Shown piece by piece: positions 36,328 to 45,019 of a stretch of 64,000 nucleotides of DNA (positions within the stretch are counted from its first letter, which is position 1; the number at the start of each line of letters is the position of its first letter). The DNA lies in assembly GCA_016124525.1 (NCBI GenBank), contig WGNO01000009.1, forward strand, positions 1 to 64,000, given 5' to 3'. The stretch is from Nostoc sp. RI_552 (GTDB taxonomy: Bacteria > Cyanobacteriota > Cyanobacteriia > Cyanobacteriales > Nostocaceae). Made by a program: the position numbers and the translations under genes. The notes beneath the pieces were generated by a model. It was not told the origin of the DNA. It ran no database searches and saw only the letters and a program-made list of their open reading frames with translations.

Positions 36328-38175
36328 ATGTCTACCATTAATCAGCTTATGAAATTTGCTAAACCCTATCCGGGTAGAATCATTTTAACAATACTGTTAG
36401 GATTTTCAGGAGCTTTATTTAATGGCATTAGCACAGCAATGATTGTGCCAATTATTTTAAAAATTGTCGGACAAGAAATAGATTTAACCAATGCTCCACC
36501 TATTATCAAAAATGTAATCTCGCCTTTTGATAATTTTCCAGAGACTTACCGCTTGGTAATGATGGCAGGAGCGATTGTATTGATAATTTTCTTTAAAAAT
36601 GCAGCTAGCTATGCCAGTAATTTAGCATCTAGTTCTATATCTCGTACCTTGACATCAGATATGCGAAGGGCGGGTGTCAAGTTACTATTAGATATTGACA
36701 TAAATTATTACACTAAGATGAAAATTGGTGATTTAATGACAAATGTTAATGGGGAGGTTTCCCGAGCCGCTGTTTCTTTAAATAATATGATTAAATTAAT
36801 AATAACTATAATTACAATTTTTATTTTTATTTTTATTTTACTATCAATATCTTGGCAATTAACTATTATTTCTACAGTTTTACTAGGGTTTGTTACATTG
36901 ATAAATCAGTATGCAATTTCCCGCTCAAAATATTTCGGCAAAATACTAACAGAGATGTCTAAAGTTCAGACATCTAGCCTCATAGAAACACTGAGTGGAA
37001 TTCGCCTAGTTAAGGCCACGGCCAATGAAGAAAGAACATATAAAAAAATTAACCAGCTAATTCATAACCGCGAAACAGCAGAATTTAAATCTCAAGTTAA
37101 TGCCAATATTATCGGACCAACCAGTGAAGTAGCCGGACTTATATGTTTAATTCTGATTGTTTTTATAGGAAGAATTATATTCACGGAGCAAATTGCTTCC
37201 TTTTCAGCTGTTCTATTGACATATTTATTGGTACTCCTGAAACTACTTCCTTTTGTTTCCCAGTTAAATTCTATTCGCAGTAGCTTTGCCAATAACTCAG
37301 CCAGTGTAGAAGTTGTGGCTGAGTTCTTAAGGCGGGATAACAAACCTTTAATGGTCAATGGTGATATACCCTACACAAGATTAAACCAGGGAATACATTT
37401 TAATCATGTGTCTTTCTCATACCCCGGTACTGATAAGTTAGTACTCAAAGATGTAGAGTTATATTTACCACGAGGGACAACTCTAGCTTTGGTAGGTAGT
37501 TCTGGTGGAGGTAAATCAACTCTGGCTGATTTATTACCGAGATTTTATGATCCTACTTCTGGCTACATTGCCATTGATGGGCTAGATATACGCAAGTTTG
37601 ATATCAAATCTCTACGCAGGGCTATGGGTATTGTTAGTCAAGATACCTTCCTTTTCAATGATTCGGTAAAAAATAACATCACCTACGGAAAACCAGAAGC
37701 TAGGGATGAAGAAATTATCGCAGCTAGCAAGCAAGCAAATGCCTATGAATTTATTAGCAAATTACCCCAGGGATTAGACACCTTGATTGGCGATCGCGGT
37801 GTTATGTTGTCTGGTGGACAGCGCCAACGTTTAGCCATAGCACGTGCTTTACTGCAAGATCCAGAAATTTTGATTTTAGATGAAGCTACCTCAGCATTAG
37901 ATACCGTTTCTGAGCGGTTAGTGCAAGTTGCTATAGATAATCTCAGCCGCGATCGCACAACTTTAGTAATTGCACACCGTTTTTCTACAGTTCAAAAAGT
38001 TGATCAAATTGCTGTATTTGATCAAGGTCGTGTGGTAGAACTGGGAACCCATGAAGAACTATTAAAAAAGGGCGGTTACTACTCGCGCCTTTATTCCATG
38101 CAATTTGGTGAACAGGAAGACAAGAGCAGCAAATATAATCAGATGTCGATTCTCCTCAAGAAGAACATCAATTAA
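36328..38175 (+). CDS. ABC exporter, MsbA/HepA-type (fused TMD-NBD)
   Basis: About 615 residues from the ATG at 36328; a TTG four codons upstream (36316) is the alternative. Six membrane helices occupy about 15-330. The ATPase domain begins near 355 with Walker A LVGSSGGGKST, then QDTFLFND (Q-loop), LSGGQRQRLAIARALL, Walker B ILILDEATSALD and the switch histidine in VIAHRF. This half-transporter layout fits lipid-linked oligosaccharide or glycolipid flippases. In heterocystous cyanobacteria the HepA exporter needed for the envelope polysaccharide belongs to this class; whether this is the orthologue I cannot tell. Two HIP1 sites are inside, unlike the rest of the locus. Confidence 0.88.
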   Translation: MSTINQLMKFAKPYPGRIILTILLGFSGALFNGISTAMIVPIILKIVGQEIDLTNAPPIIKNVISPFDNFPETYRLVMMAGAIVLIIFFKNAASYASNLASSSISRTLTSDMRRAGVKLLLDIDINYYTKMKIGDLMTNVNGEVSRAAVSLNNMIKLIITIITIFIFIFILLSISWQLTIISTVLLGFVTLINQYAISRSKYFGKILTEMSKVQTSSLIETLSGIRLVKATANEERTYKKINQLIHNRETAEFKSQVNANIIGPTSEVAGLICLILIVFIGRIIFTEQIASFSAVLLTYLLVLLKLLPFVSQLNSIRSSFANNSASVEVVAEFLRRDNKPLMVNGDIPYTRLNQGIHFNHVSFSYPGTDKLVLKDVELYLPRGTTLALVGSSGGGKSTLADLLPRFYDPTSGYIAIDGLDIRKFDIKSLRRAMGIVSQDTFLFNDSVKNNITYGKPEARDEEIIAASKQANAYEFISKLPQGLDTLIGDRGVMLSGGQRQRLAIARALLQDPEILILDEATSALDTVSERLVQVAIDNLSRDRTTLVIAHRFSTVQKVDQIAVFDQGRVVELGTHEELLKKGGYYSRLYSMQFGEQEDKSSKYNQMSILLKKNIN

Positions 38176-38274
38176 CCACTGATTCCCATAATTTATATAT
38201 TGACTTACTAGAGAAATTAAAAACACAATTATAAAAAAAGTAATGAATTAAGATATGGTATCGAGCATTAAGTT

Positions 38275-39414
38275 ATGAAAAAAATAGCTGTTTATTACCC
38301 ATGTTTTATGGGGGGCGGTGCTGAAGCAGTGGGATTATGGATTATCCAAGCACTAAAAGACAAGTACGAATTGACATTATTTACTCTTGGAAATATTCAA
38401 ATTGAAAAACTCAATTCTATATATGGGACAAGTATATCAAATGGAGATATTAGGATTAAAACTATTTTCCCAAAATTCTTAGATATTCTTTGCTATTTCA
38501 TGATGTCCAAAAATCAGGATATCAACACGCTATTTATTCATTTATTAATTCGTATTTTTAAGGAAAACAGTCGCAAATATGACTTAGTGATATCCGCGTA
38601 TAATGCAATGGATATGGGTAAAACAGGCATTCAGTATATACATTGGATTAAAGTTATTGAAGGCAAACCGCTTCACAGAAAAATATCTACTTTTTCTCAG
38701 GAACAACTAATCAAAAATATTTCCATTGCTAATTCTTACTGTGTGGCAGATAATGTCAAGAAACACTATGGTATTAATGCTCATGTTGTCTATCCTCCTG
38801 TTGTAATGGACACGCCTGATATACATTGGATTGATAAAGAAGACGCATTTATTTGTAGCGGTAGAATAGTACAACCTAAACAGCCTCATAAAGTGATCAA
38901 AATTCTCAAACAGGTTCGTGAGAGAGGCTTTGATATTAAACTACACATCACAGGTGGAGGTGGTGATTTTTATGAGTGGCAATACACAAATTTAGTTAAA
39001 AAGATGGTGCAAGAAAACTCATCTTGGATCACCTTGCACAAAAATCTTACTTATCAGGAATATATTCAAGTTATTGTTAATTGTAAATACGGTATTCACT
39101 TTAAAAAAGAACCTTTTGGTATTTCTATTGCTGAAATGGTCAAAGCTGGTGCTATTCCTTTTGTCAGAAACGAGGGGGGACAGGTTGAAATTGTCGGTGA
39201 GAATAATCAAGAATTATTTTTTGATAAAGAAGAGGAAGCTGTGGAAAAAATTATTGCTGTTTTAAGTAGTTGTGAACAACAAAGAAAAATCCTTAAATCT
39301 TTGACCAATCAAAGAAATTTATTTTCTACCCAGAGGTTTATGTCAGAAATAAATGAGCTTGTTACTTATTACTTTGACACAAAAGCGACAATGTTCACAT
39401 CTAACTGGAACTGA
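38275..39414 (+). CDS. Glycosyltransferase, GT4-like
   Basis: 379 residues. Opens KIAVYYPCFMGGGAEAVGLW, with the G-G-G-A loop usual in GT4 acceptor domains. The donor half shows AFICSGRIVQPKQPHKVIKI, ITGGGGDFYEWQY and KKEPFGISIAEMVKAGAIPF, where E-M-V-K-A-G-A-I-P-F fits the second part of the E-x7-E motif. Its stop overlaps the next start (TGATG), which shows tight translational coupling. AT-rich, no HIP1 site. Sugar specificity unknown. Confidence 0.85.
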   Translation: MKKIAVYYPCFMGGGAEAVGLWIIQALKDKYELTLFTLGNIQIEKLNSIYGTSISNGDIRIKTIFPKFLDILCYFMMSKNQDINTLFIHLLIRIFKENSRKYDLVISAYNAMDMGKTGIQYIHWIKVIEGKPLHRKISTFSQEQLIKNISIANSYCVADNVKKHYGINAHVVYPPVVMDTPDIHWIDKEDAFICSGRIVQPKQPHKVIKILKQVRERGFDIKLHITGGGGDFYEWQYTNLVKKMVQENSSWITLHKNLTYQEYIQVIVNCKYGIHFKKEPFGISIAEMVKAGAIPFVRNEGGQVEIVGENNQELFFDKEEEAVEKIIAVLSSCEQQRKILKSLTNQRNLFSTQRFMSEINELVTYYFDTKATMFTSNWN

Positions 39415-40283
39415 TGAAATCAATTATCAATTATCATGTTATTGATTTTACAAATATCGGAGATTTATTTTCCGCTCCCACGAAATATTTTACTTTTTCT
39501 GGGTACAATGTCCAACAAGCTGATATCAGAACAATCAATGATGACTTCACAGACCAATATATTATTGTCGGTGGAGGCGGACTGCTTTATGAACCATTTT
39601 TACATTCCTTTAAAAAACTGATTGCATCTAAAGCAAATACAAAACTAATTGCTTGGGGAATTGGCCAGCAGATTTACAGTAGTAGTTTTACGCAACAGAA
39701 GTTAGAGAATTTTGGTTATTGTGAATATCTGACAGATTTTGATTTAGTTGGTATTCGAGATTTTAATCATCAATATAATTGGGTACCTTGCCCTAGCTGT
39801 ATGCACCCAGCATTTGATAAAAAGCGGGATATAAAACATGAATTTGTAGTTTTTTCACATAAAAAGTTTCAAATAAAAATTGCTAAATTCCCAAACATGA
39901 CTAACAACAATCAAGATATTTATGAAATTTTAGATTTTCTCGGTTCTGGTGAAACTATATTAACTAGTTCATATCATGGAGCATATTGGGGAACACTACT
40001 TGGTAGAAAAGTTCTATCTTTTCCATTTAGCAGCAAGTTCTATACACTCAAACATCCTCCCGGAATTTTCCCTATTCAAAAATGGATACAGCAGAAAATA
40101 AAGCTGTCGCTATGGAATAAAAAATTGTTTGAGTTCCGCTATGAAAATAAGTTTTCCTGTAGTCTTGATAATTGGCAAAATTATCTTAAAAACTGTCGAG
40201 TTTATCCTGAAAGTCTTGAGGAGAATCGTCAACGTAATTATTGGTACTACTCTGAAATATTAAATTTATTATCTAATAGTTAA
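39414..40283 (+). CDS. Polysaccharide pyruvyltransferase-like protein
   Basis: 289 residues. Motifs: NIGDLFSAPTKYF near the N-terminus, YIIVGGGGLLYEPF, IAWGIGQQIYSS, LVGIRDFNH and LTSSYHGAYWGTLLGRKVLS with FSSKFYTLKH. These follow the order of the PF04230 (CsaB-like) family, which transfers pyruvate from PEP as a ketal onto sugars or acts as a related sugar-modifying enzyme. It overlaps the upstream glycosyltransferase gene by one base, so the two act together. Pyruvylation would add negative charge to the exported glycan; this is inference from the family. Confidence 0.78.
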   Translation: MKSIINYHVIDFTNIGDLFSAPTKYFTFSGYNVQQADIRTINDDFTDQYIIVGGGGLLYEPFLHSFKKLIASKANTKLIAWGIGQQIYSSSFTQQKLENFGYCEYLTDFDLVGIRDFNHQYNWVPCPSCMHPAFDKKRDIKHEFVVFSHKKFQIKIAKFPNMTNNNQDIYEILDFLGSGETILTSSYHGAYWGTLLGRKVLSFPFSSKFYTLKHPPGIFPIQKWIQQKIKLSLWNKKLFEFRYENKFSCSLDNWQNYLKNCRVYPESLEENRQRNYWYYSEILNLLSNS

Positions 40284-40300
40284 ACAAATTATCAATTAAT

Positions 40301-41260
40301 ATGAACCTTAAAATTATTGGCATGATTAGCAGCTATGGAAATCTTGATAAAACAGGAGATTGGCTGTGGCAACAAACTCCAAATCACTTTGGGATTTGGA
40401 ACAATATACAAATGCAGGCGTTGCAAGCAAAACCAGACTTGCTGCTCATGTATCAGTTTGATTTTCCCAAACCTGACCGGGGCCAAGCCTGGTGGGAAAA
40501 GTTAGGTAAAAAAAACCAAAAACCTAAGTTAAACATCAGCTCTATCTTACGTGGTGTTCCCAAAGAAAGGATTATTTATCTTGTGCGGGAACCACCATTA
40601 CCTGAAGTTATCAACATTACTCAACGAAATTATCAAGAAGCACAAAAATATTGCGGTTATATTTCTGGACCGGATGAATTTGCCCCCATTCCTGACTATA
40701 TGCCTGCGATTTGGTATCATGGCAATTCATTTCGAGAATTAAATGAATTGCCACCACCTGAAAAAGTTTACTATTGTAGTTGGATAACCTCTGGGATTAA
40801 TCGCACAAGGAACCATGGCCAGAGATTAAATTTTTTGCAGTCCCTACAAACACATGAAATTAAATTTGATTTGTATGGGCGCAACTTGCCTTCATGGTCA
40901 AAAAGCTCTGGTGAATTGGGTAGTAAATGGCATGGTATGGCCCCTTACTATTACAATCTTGCCATTGAAAATTATGCAGAAAATAGTTGGTATGTGAGTG
41001 AAAAATTGTGGGATTCTTTGTTGGCTTGGTGTTTACCAATTTATTATGGTGGGCCTGCTGCTGATAAGTTATTACCACCAGGAAGTTTTTTGCGGTTACC
41101 TAGTTTGGATGAAAAAGGTATTGCTTGCATTGAAGAAGTAACTGCTACACCTGATGCTTGGTATACTGCTAAAAATGCCATTGCTGAAGCTCGGCAAGTT
41201 ATCTTACATAAACTCAATCTGCTTAACTGGTTATCAGAATTTGTTGCTCGAGAATTATAA
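40301..41260 (+). CDS. GT10-like (fucosyltransferase family) glycosyltransferase
   Basis: 319 residues. The C-terminal half carries the GT10 signature: FDLYGRNLP, then YYYNLAIENYAENSWYVSEK, then LWDSLLAWCLPIYYGGPAAD. This matches the alpha-1,3-fucosyltransferase motif in which N-L-A-I-E-N, V-S/T-E-K and L-P-I-Y-Y-G bind GDP-fucose. The N-terminal half (MISSYGNLDKTGDWLWQQTP) is less conserved. GDP-4-keto-6-deoxymannose made by the nearby gmd would be the precursor of a GDP-fucose donor. Eighteen bases after the pyruvyltransferase-like gene and six before the next gene. Confidence 0.8.
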   Translation: MNLKIIGMISSYGNLDKTGDWLWQQTPNHFGIWNNIQMQALQAKPDLLLMYQFDFPKPDRGQAWWEKLGKKNQKPKLNISSILRGVPKERIIYLVREPPLPEVINITQRNYQEAQKYCGYISGPDEFAPIPDYMPAIWYHGNSFRELNELPPPEKVYYCSWITSGINRTRNHGQRLNFLQSLQTHEIKFDLYGRNLPSWSKSSGELGSKWHGMAPYYYNLAIENYAENSWYVSEKLWDSLLAWCLPIYYGGPAADKLLPPGSFLRLPSLDEKGIACIEEVTATPDAWYTAKNAIAEARQVILHKLNLLNWLSEFVAREL

Positions 41261-41265
41261 AAATT

Positions 41266-42240
41266 ATGAATGGTATTTGCACCCTTGCAAATGATTCTGT
41301 TTTTGATCAACTGGTGGCTTTGCTTAATAGTATTGATGTTTTCTTAGGAAGAGAAATTCCTGTTTGTATTTATCCCTTTGATGAGCAGACACAACGAATT
41401 ACTAAGGAAATAGACAAGCGCCCAAATGTATTTATTTACGATAATCAAGAATCAATCAATCGCTGGGATAAATTTATGCTCGCCGCAGCACCAGAAAGAT
41501 TGAATCGTAGTAAATCCCGTCTTTATGGCGCTCACCGTCGTTTTTGTGCTTTTGATGGACCATTTGATAAGTTTATCTATCTAGATGCAGATACTCTGGT
41601 GCTAAACACACTAGAAACAATATTTGAAAAGCTAGATAGCTATGATTTTATTGTGTACGATTTTCAATTTAAAGATGTTAGTAAAATCTACAATGTTAAT
41701 TCTCCCAAATTAATTGAAGTTTTTTCCCAAGAAAGGATAAATTCTGAAATATTTTGTTCAGGATTCTATGGCGCAAAACGGGGACTATTTAACGACGAGA
41801 TAAGAAGGTGGCTAATATCTAATTTGCAAAGTGGCGAAACGGAAATCTTGTATGGTGGTGCTGGTGAACAACCTTTGCTGAATTATATGGTAATGCGTTC
41901 TCATCTTGCTACTTATAACTTGGCAGAACAATTGCCGGCTAGTGAAGTTACAGGATGTTGTGCTACCTCAAAGCACTTTGAAGAAAGAGACCACATTCTT
42001 TATGACAAAGGTAGTCAATTAACTTACCTGCATTATATTGGCATTCCTCCTAAAATTCATCAAGCAGTTTGTGCTGGACATAATCTTAGTTTTCCCTATC
42101 GGGATTTATTTCTTCACTATCGCTACCTCCATGAACCAGAGAAGCGCCCAGTGTTTACCAGTCCTCCTGAGAGTTACCGCGCACTATCACCAAATTTACT
42201 CATCCGAGGTTTGCGAAAATTTAAGTTAATAAAAGGATAA
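41266..42240 (+). CDS. GT8-like nucleotide-sugar transferase, tandem paralogue 1
   Basis: 324 residues with a GT-A fold look: GICTLANDSVFDQLVALLNS at the N-terminus, FDKFIYLDADTLVL with the D-x-D metal/nucleotide motif at about 108-110, IFCSGFYGAKRG in the middle, and LTYLHYIGIPPK with FPYRDLFLHYRYLHEP at the C-terminus. I believe it belongs to the poorly described cyanobacterial group named after Npun_R2821/Npun_R2822. It begins six bases after the GT10-like gene and shares its plan with the next two genes. Most likely it adds a sugar to the glycan made here. Confidence 0.75.
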   Translation: MNGICTLANDSVFDQLVALLNSIDVFLGREIPVCIYPFDEQTQRITKEIDKRPNVFIYDNQESINRWDKFMLAAAPERLNRSKSRLYGAHRRFCAFDGPFDKFIYLDADTLVLNTLETIFEKLDSYDFIVYDFQFKDVSKIYNVNSPKLIEVFSQERINSEIFCSGFYGAKRGLFNDEIRRWLISNLQSGETEILYGGAGEQPLLNYMVMRSHLATYNLAEQLPASEVTGCCATSKHFEERDHILYDKGSQLTYLHYIGIPPKIHQAVCAGHNLSFPYRDLFLHYRYLHEPEKRPVFTSPPESYRALSPNLLIRGLRKFKLIKG

Positions 42241-42243
42241 CTT

Positions 42244-43134
42244 ATGATTCGGGGAATTTATATTGTTGCCAATGATCGCGTTATTGATAACGCCATCGCC
42301 TTACTCAATAGTATTCGTCTCTATGACAAAGAAGTTGAAGTTTATCTCATACCTTTTAACGATCATTATCACCAAGTAGCAGAGCAACTTGTAAGGCTAC
42401 ATAATGTCAAAATTTTCCCACATTTAGAACTAATTGAGAAGTTCACTCAACGTATAGGTGAAATTTTTGATCGAGATTTCCTCCCATTACCCAACAAAAT
42501 GCGTAAACTGCTGACATGGTTTGGCCCTTTAGATGAGTTTATTTATATTGATACTGATATTGTGGTTTTTGAAAAAATAGCCGATAATTTAGATAAACTT
42601 GCAGAAGTTGATTTTTTTTGTTGTGATTATCACCATGCTAATGACAAGCTCAAAAATATCTTTTCTCCCCTTGTCAAAGAGCAGAATATCTTGACAGATA
42701 CACAAATAGAAGATGTTTTTAATAGCGGATTTTGGGGTTCCAAAAAAGGCACTATTACCGAACAAAAAATGGATAAGGTCTTGGGAGAATGTGCTAGTCA
42801 TCGTGAATATTTTGATTTCTCCCAAGGAGTCACAGATCAGCCAATTCTCAATTACCTCGTTTTGAAATTAATTAATAAGCGTGCCAATCTCGTGAAAATT
42901 CCAGGGGGAGGTTCTGGTAGTTGGGCGAAGTCTCCCAATTTTCAACAGCAAGAATACGTCCTTTATGATCAAGGCAAAAGGCTAAAATATCTGCATTGGG
43001 CGGGGACAAAAATGAAAATTGGTAGCCCATATTGGCAATTATGGGAACATTATCGTTACCTTCATAAAGGTAAATTTGCTTGGATATCCAAGTTGACTAG
43101 TCGTTTATTTAGCTTAATGAATTTGTGTACTTAA
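42244..43134 (+). CDS. GT8-like nucleotide-sugar transferase, tandem paralogue 2
   Basis: 296 residues, most divergent of the three. It keeps GIYIVANDRVIDNAIALLNS, EFIYIDTDIVVF (D-T-D in place of D-A-D), VFNSGFWGSKKGT, DQPILNYLVL and LKYLHWAGTKMK with LWEHYRYLHKG. It lacks the P-Y-R-D-x-F block found in its sisters and is about 30 residues shorter. Only three bases separate it from the first paralogue. The altered D-T-D suggests a different metal or donor preference; this is speculative. Confidence 0.75.
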   Translation: MIRGIYIVANDRVIDNAIALLNSIRLYDKEVEVYLIPFNDHYHQVAEQLVRLHNVKIFPHLELIEKFTQRIGEIFDRDFLPLPNKMRKLLTWFGPLDEFIYIDTDIVVFEKIADNLDKLAEVDFFCCDYHHANDKLKNIFSPLVKEQNILTDTQIEDVFNSGFWGSKKGTITEQKMDKVLGECASHREYFDFSQGVTDQPILNYLVLKLINKRANLVKIPGGGSGSWAKSPNFQQQEYVLYDQGKRLKYLHWAGTKMKIGSPYWQLWEHYRYLHKGKFAWISKLTSRLFSLMNLCT

Positions 43135-43152
43135 ATTTTAGGAATATAATCA

Positions 43153-44166
43153 ATGATTGATGGTATTTACACATTGGCTAATGATATTGTGTATGACCAA
43201 TTAATTGCTTTGCTGAACAGCATCGAAGTTAATGCCGGTAGAGAAATTCCTGTTTGTGTAATTCCCTATGATCAACGGCTAGACAAAGTGCAAGCAGAAG
43301 TTGCACGTAGAGATTATGTAACTTTATTTGAAAATTCTGATTCCATAGCTTACTGGGATAATTTTGCTACTCAGGTATGGAAAAACTACCCCAGGGCGCA
43401 AACAAATTGGCGCAAACGGGGCTGGTCAGAACTTTATCGTCTACCAATGCACCGCAAACTTTGTGGTTTACATGGTTCCTTTGATAAATTTATTTATTTT
43501 GATGCAGATACCCTATTGATGGGGTCCATAGACTACATTTATGAAAAGTTAGATAGCTTTGATTGGGTGGTACATGATTTTCAATATAAGTCGGAACTGA
43601 AATATATTTTTGATGCTGGCCAGCAGCTTTTAGACACAGTTTTTGCTGATAAAAATTTGCAGAATAAAGTTTTTTGTGCAGGTTGGTTTGCTACTAAAAA
43701 ACAGGTTTTTCCGCCAGAAATGTTGGCAAATCTCCTTGAAAAATTAAATGCTGGTGAAGCTGAAGTCATGGCTGTGGGTGGTCCAGACCAATCTTTATTT
43801 AACTACATGGTATTGCGGAGTGGCATTTCGTACTATAACTTTGCTTATGATGATCCGGAAAGGGGAACTGGTACCCATTGGTCTTCTCAATTTGAGATGG
43901 TAGATAACGTTTTATACGACGGACAACGTCGGCTGACATATCTACACTATATGAGTATAGCAGCATCAAAATTTACTCAACTTTGCCTCGGTCAAGATAT
44001 CCAGATTCCATATCGAGATGTGTTTTTACATTATCGCTACTTAAAGTCACCAGAGGAAAGACCAAAAACTTTTAAACGTGAAAGTCAGTTAGTGTGTTGG
44101 CAAAAAACTAGCACCAGTTTTTTCAATCAAAAATTGAGCAACATCAAGGCAAGAATTTCAGTCTAA
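43153..44166 (+). CDS. GT8-like nucleotide-sugar transferase, tandem paralogue 3
   Basis: 337 residues. Closer to paralogue 1 than to 2: GIYTLANDIVYDQLIALLNS, REIPVCVIPYDQ, FDKFIYFDADTLLM, VFCAGWFATKKQ, LTYLHYMSIAASK and IPYRDVFLHYRYLKSPEERP. It has an insert of about 17 residues near 75-95 (VWKNYPRAQTNWRKRGW) and a longer C-terminal tail. It follows paralogue 2 by 18 bases and is the last gene of the rightward arm. Duplication and divergence in place is the simplest history. Confidence 0.75.
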   Translation: MIDGIYTLANDIVYDQLIALLNSIEVNAGREIPVCVIPYDQRLDKVQAEVARRDYVTLFENSDSIAYWDNFATQVWKNYPRAQTNWRKRGWSELYRLPMHRKLCGLHGSFDKFIYFDADTLLMGSIDYIYEKLDSFDWVVHDFQYKSELKYIFDAGQQLLDTVFADKNLQNKVFCAGWFATKKQVFPPEMLANLLEKLNAGEAEVMAVGGPDQSLFNYMVLRSGISYYNFAYDDPERGTGTHWSSQFEMVDNVLYDGQRRLTYLHYMSIAASKFTQLCLGQDIQIPYRDVFLHYRYLKSPEERPKTFKRESQLVCWQKTSTSFFNQKLSNIKARISV

Positions 44167-44385
44167 GGCTTGACAAGCATCTAATCAACTGAGTGCCACC
44201 TCACAGCGATGGCATTTTGATTTTTTCACAACTAAAATAGCTAAATGGTTGCGATCGCACCCTAGGATTCGCTAGGATCTGTAAGCTTTAGGGTATGGCA
44301 AAGCTGCTGGGGATGAAGCTACACTCATGGGAGCTATGCTGCATACACCCAAGTTAATCAGATTTTACAGGAAAAAACCAAAACG

Positions 44386-44844
44386 ATGGCGAAACGTGTA
44401 CAGTTAGTTTTAAATCAAGATATTAGTAAGCTGGGAAAATCTGGCGACTTAGTAGAGGTAGCACCTGGCTATGCTCGTAATTATCTAATTCCCCAGAATT
44501 TGGCCACCCATGCTACTGCCGGTATTCTCAAACAAGTGGAGCGCCGTCGCGAGAAAGAGCGTCAACGCCAATTAGAACTGCGTCAACAAGCTGTAGAGCA
44601 AAAAGCAGCTTTAGAAAAAATTGTCAGCTTGCAAATTGCTAAACCCCTGGGTGAAAACGAAGCAATTTTCGGTACAGTCACCACCCAGGATGTAGCAGAT
44701 GCAATTAAAGCAGCTACCAGTCAAGAAATTGACCGCCGTGGCATTACCATCCCTGATATTAACCATATTGGCACTTACAAAGCTGAAATTAAGCTACATT
44801 CTGAAGTGACAGCTCAAATCAATGTTGAAGTTGTAGGTAGCTAA
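44386..44844 (+). CDS. rplI: Ribosomal protein bL9
   Basis: 152 residues, standard length. The N-terminal rRNA-binding domain begins [20 protein letters not shown] and includes the L9 signature [17 protein letters not shown] long connecting helix ([20 protein letters not shown]) leads to the C-terminal domain. It is a large-subunit component near the L1 stalk. dnaB follows 175 bases downstream on the same strand, the rplI-dnaB order common in bacteria; an inverted repeat lies between them. Confidence 0.97.
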   Translation: MAKRVQLVLNQDISKLGKSGDLVEVAPGYARNYLIPQNLATHATAGILKQVERRREKERQRQLELRQQAVEQKAALEKIVSLQIAKPLGENEAIFGTVTTQDVADAIKAATSQEIDRRGITIPDINHIGTYKAEIKLHSEVTAQINVEVVGS

Positions 44845-44862
44845 GTTTTAATATTACACATC

Positions 44863-44938
44863 CTCAGTGCTGAGTAACAAGCAAGAATCTAACTAGGGTT
44901 AAAAATGCTCTTAGTTGCTTCCCTCTCAGCACACTGAG
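44863..44938. terminator. Long imperfect inverted repeat between rplI and dnaB
   Basis: CTCAGTGCTGAG at 44863-44874 can pair with CTCAGCACACTGAG at 44925-44938, with AAGCAA-type additional pairing toward the loop. It lies 19 bases past the rplI stop and 82 before dnaB, so it may attenuate read-through from rplI into dnaB. Confidence 0.45.
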
Positions 44939-45019
44939 TAAGTTTCCCCTCAATTTTGGAGAATCAGGGCAACAACAAATCCCAAAATCAAATCCAAAAT
45001 ACCCCAATTAAAATCGCTT

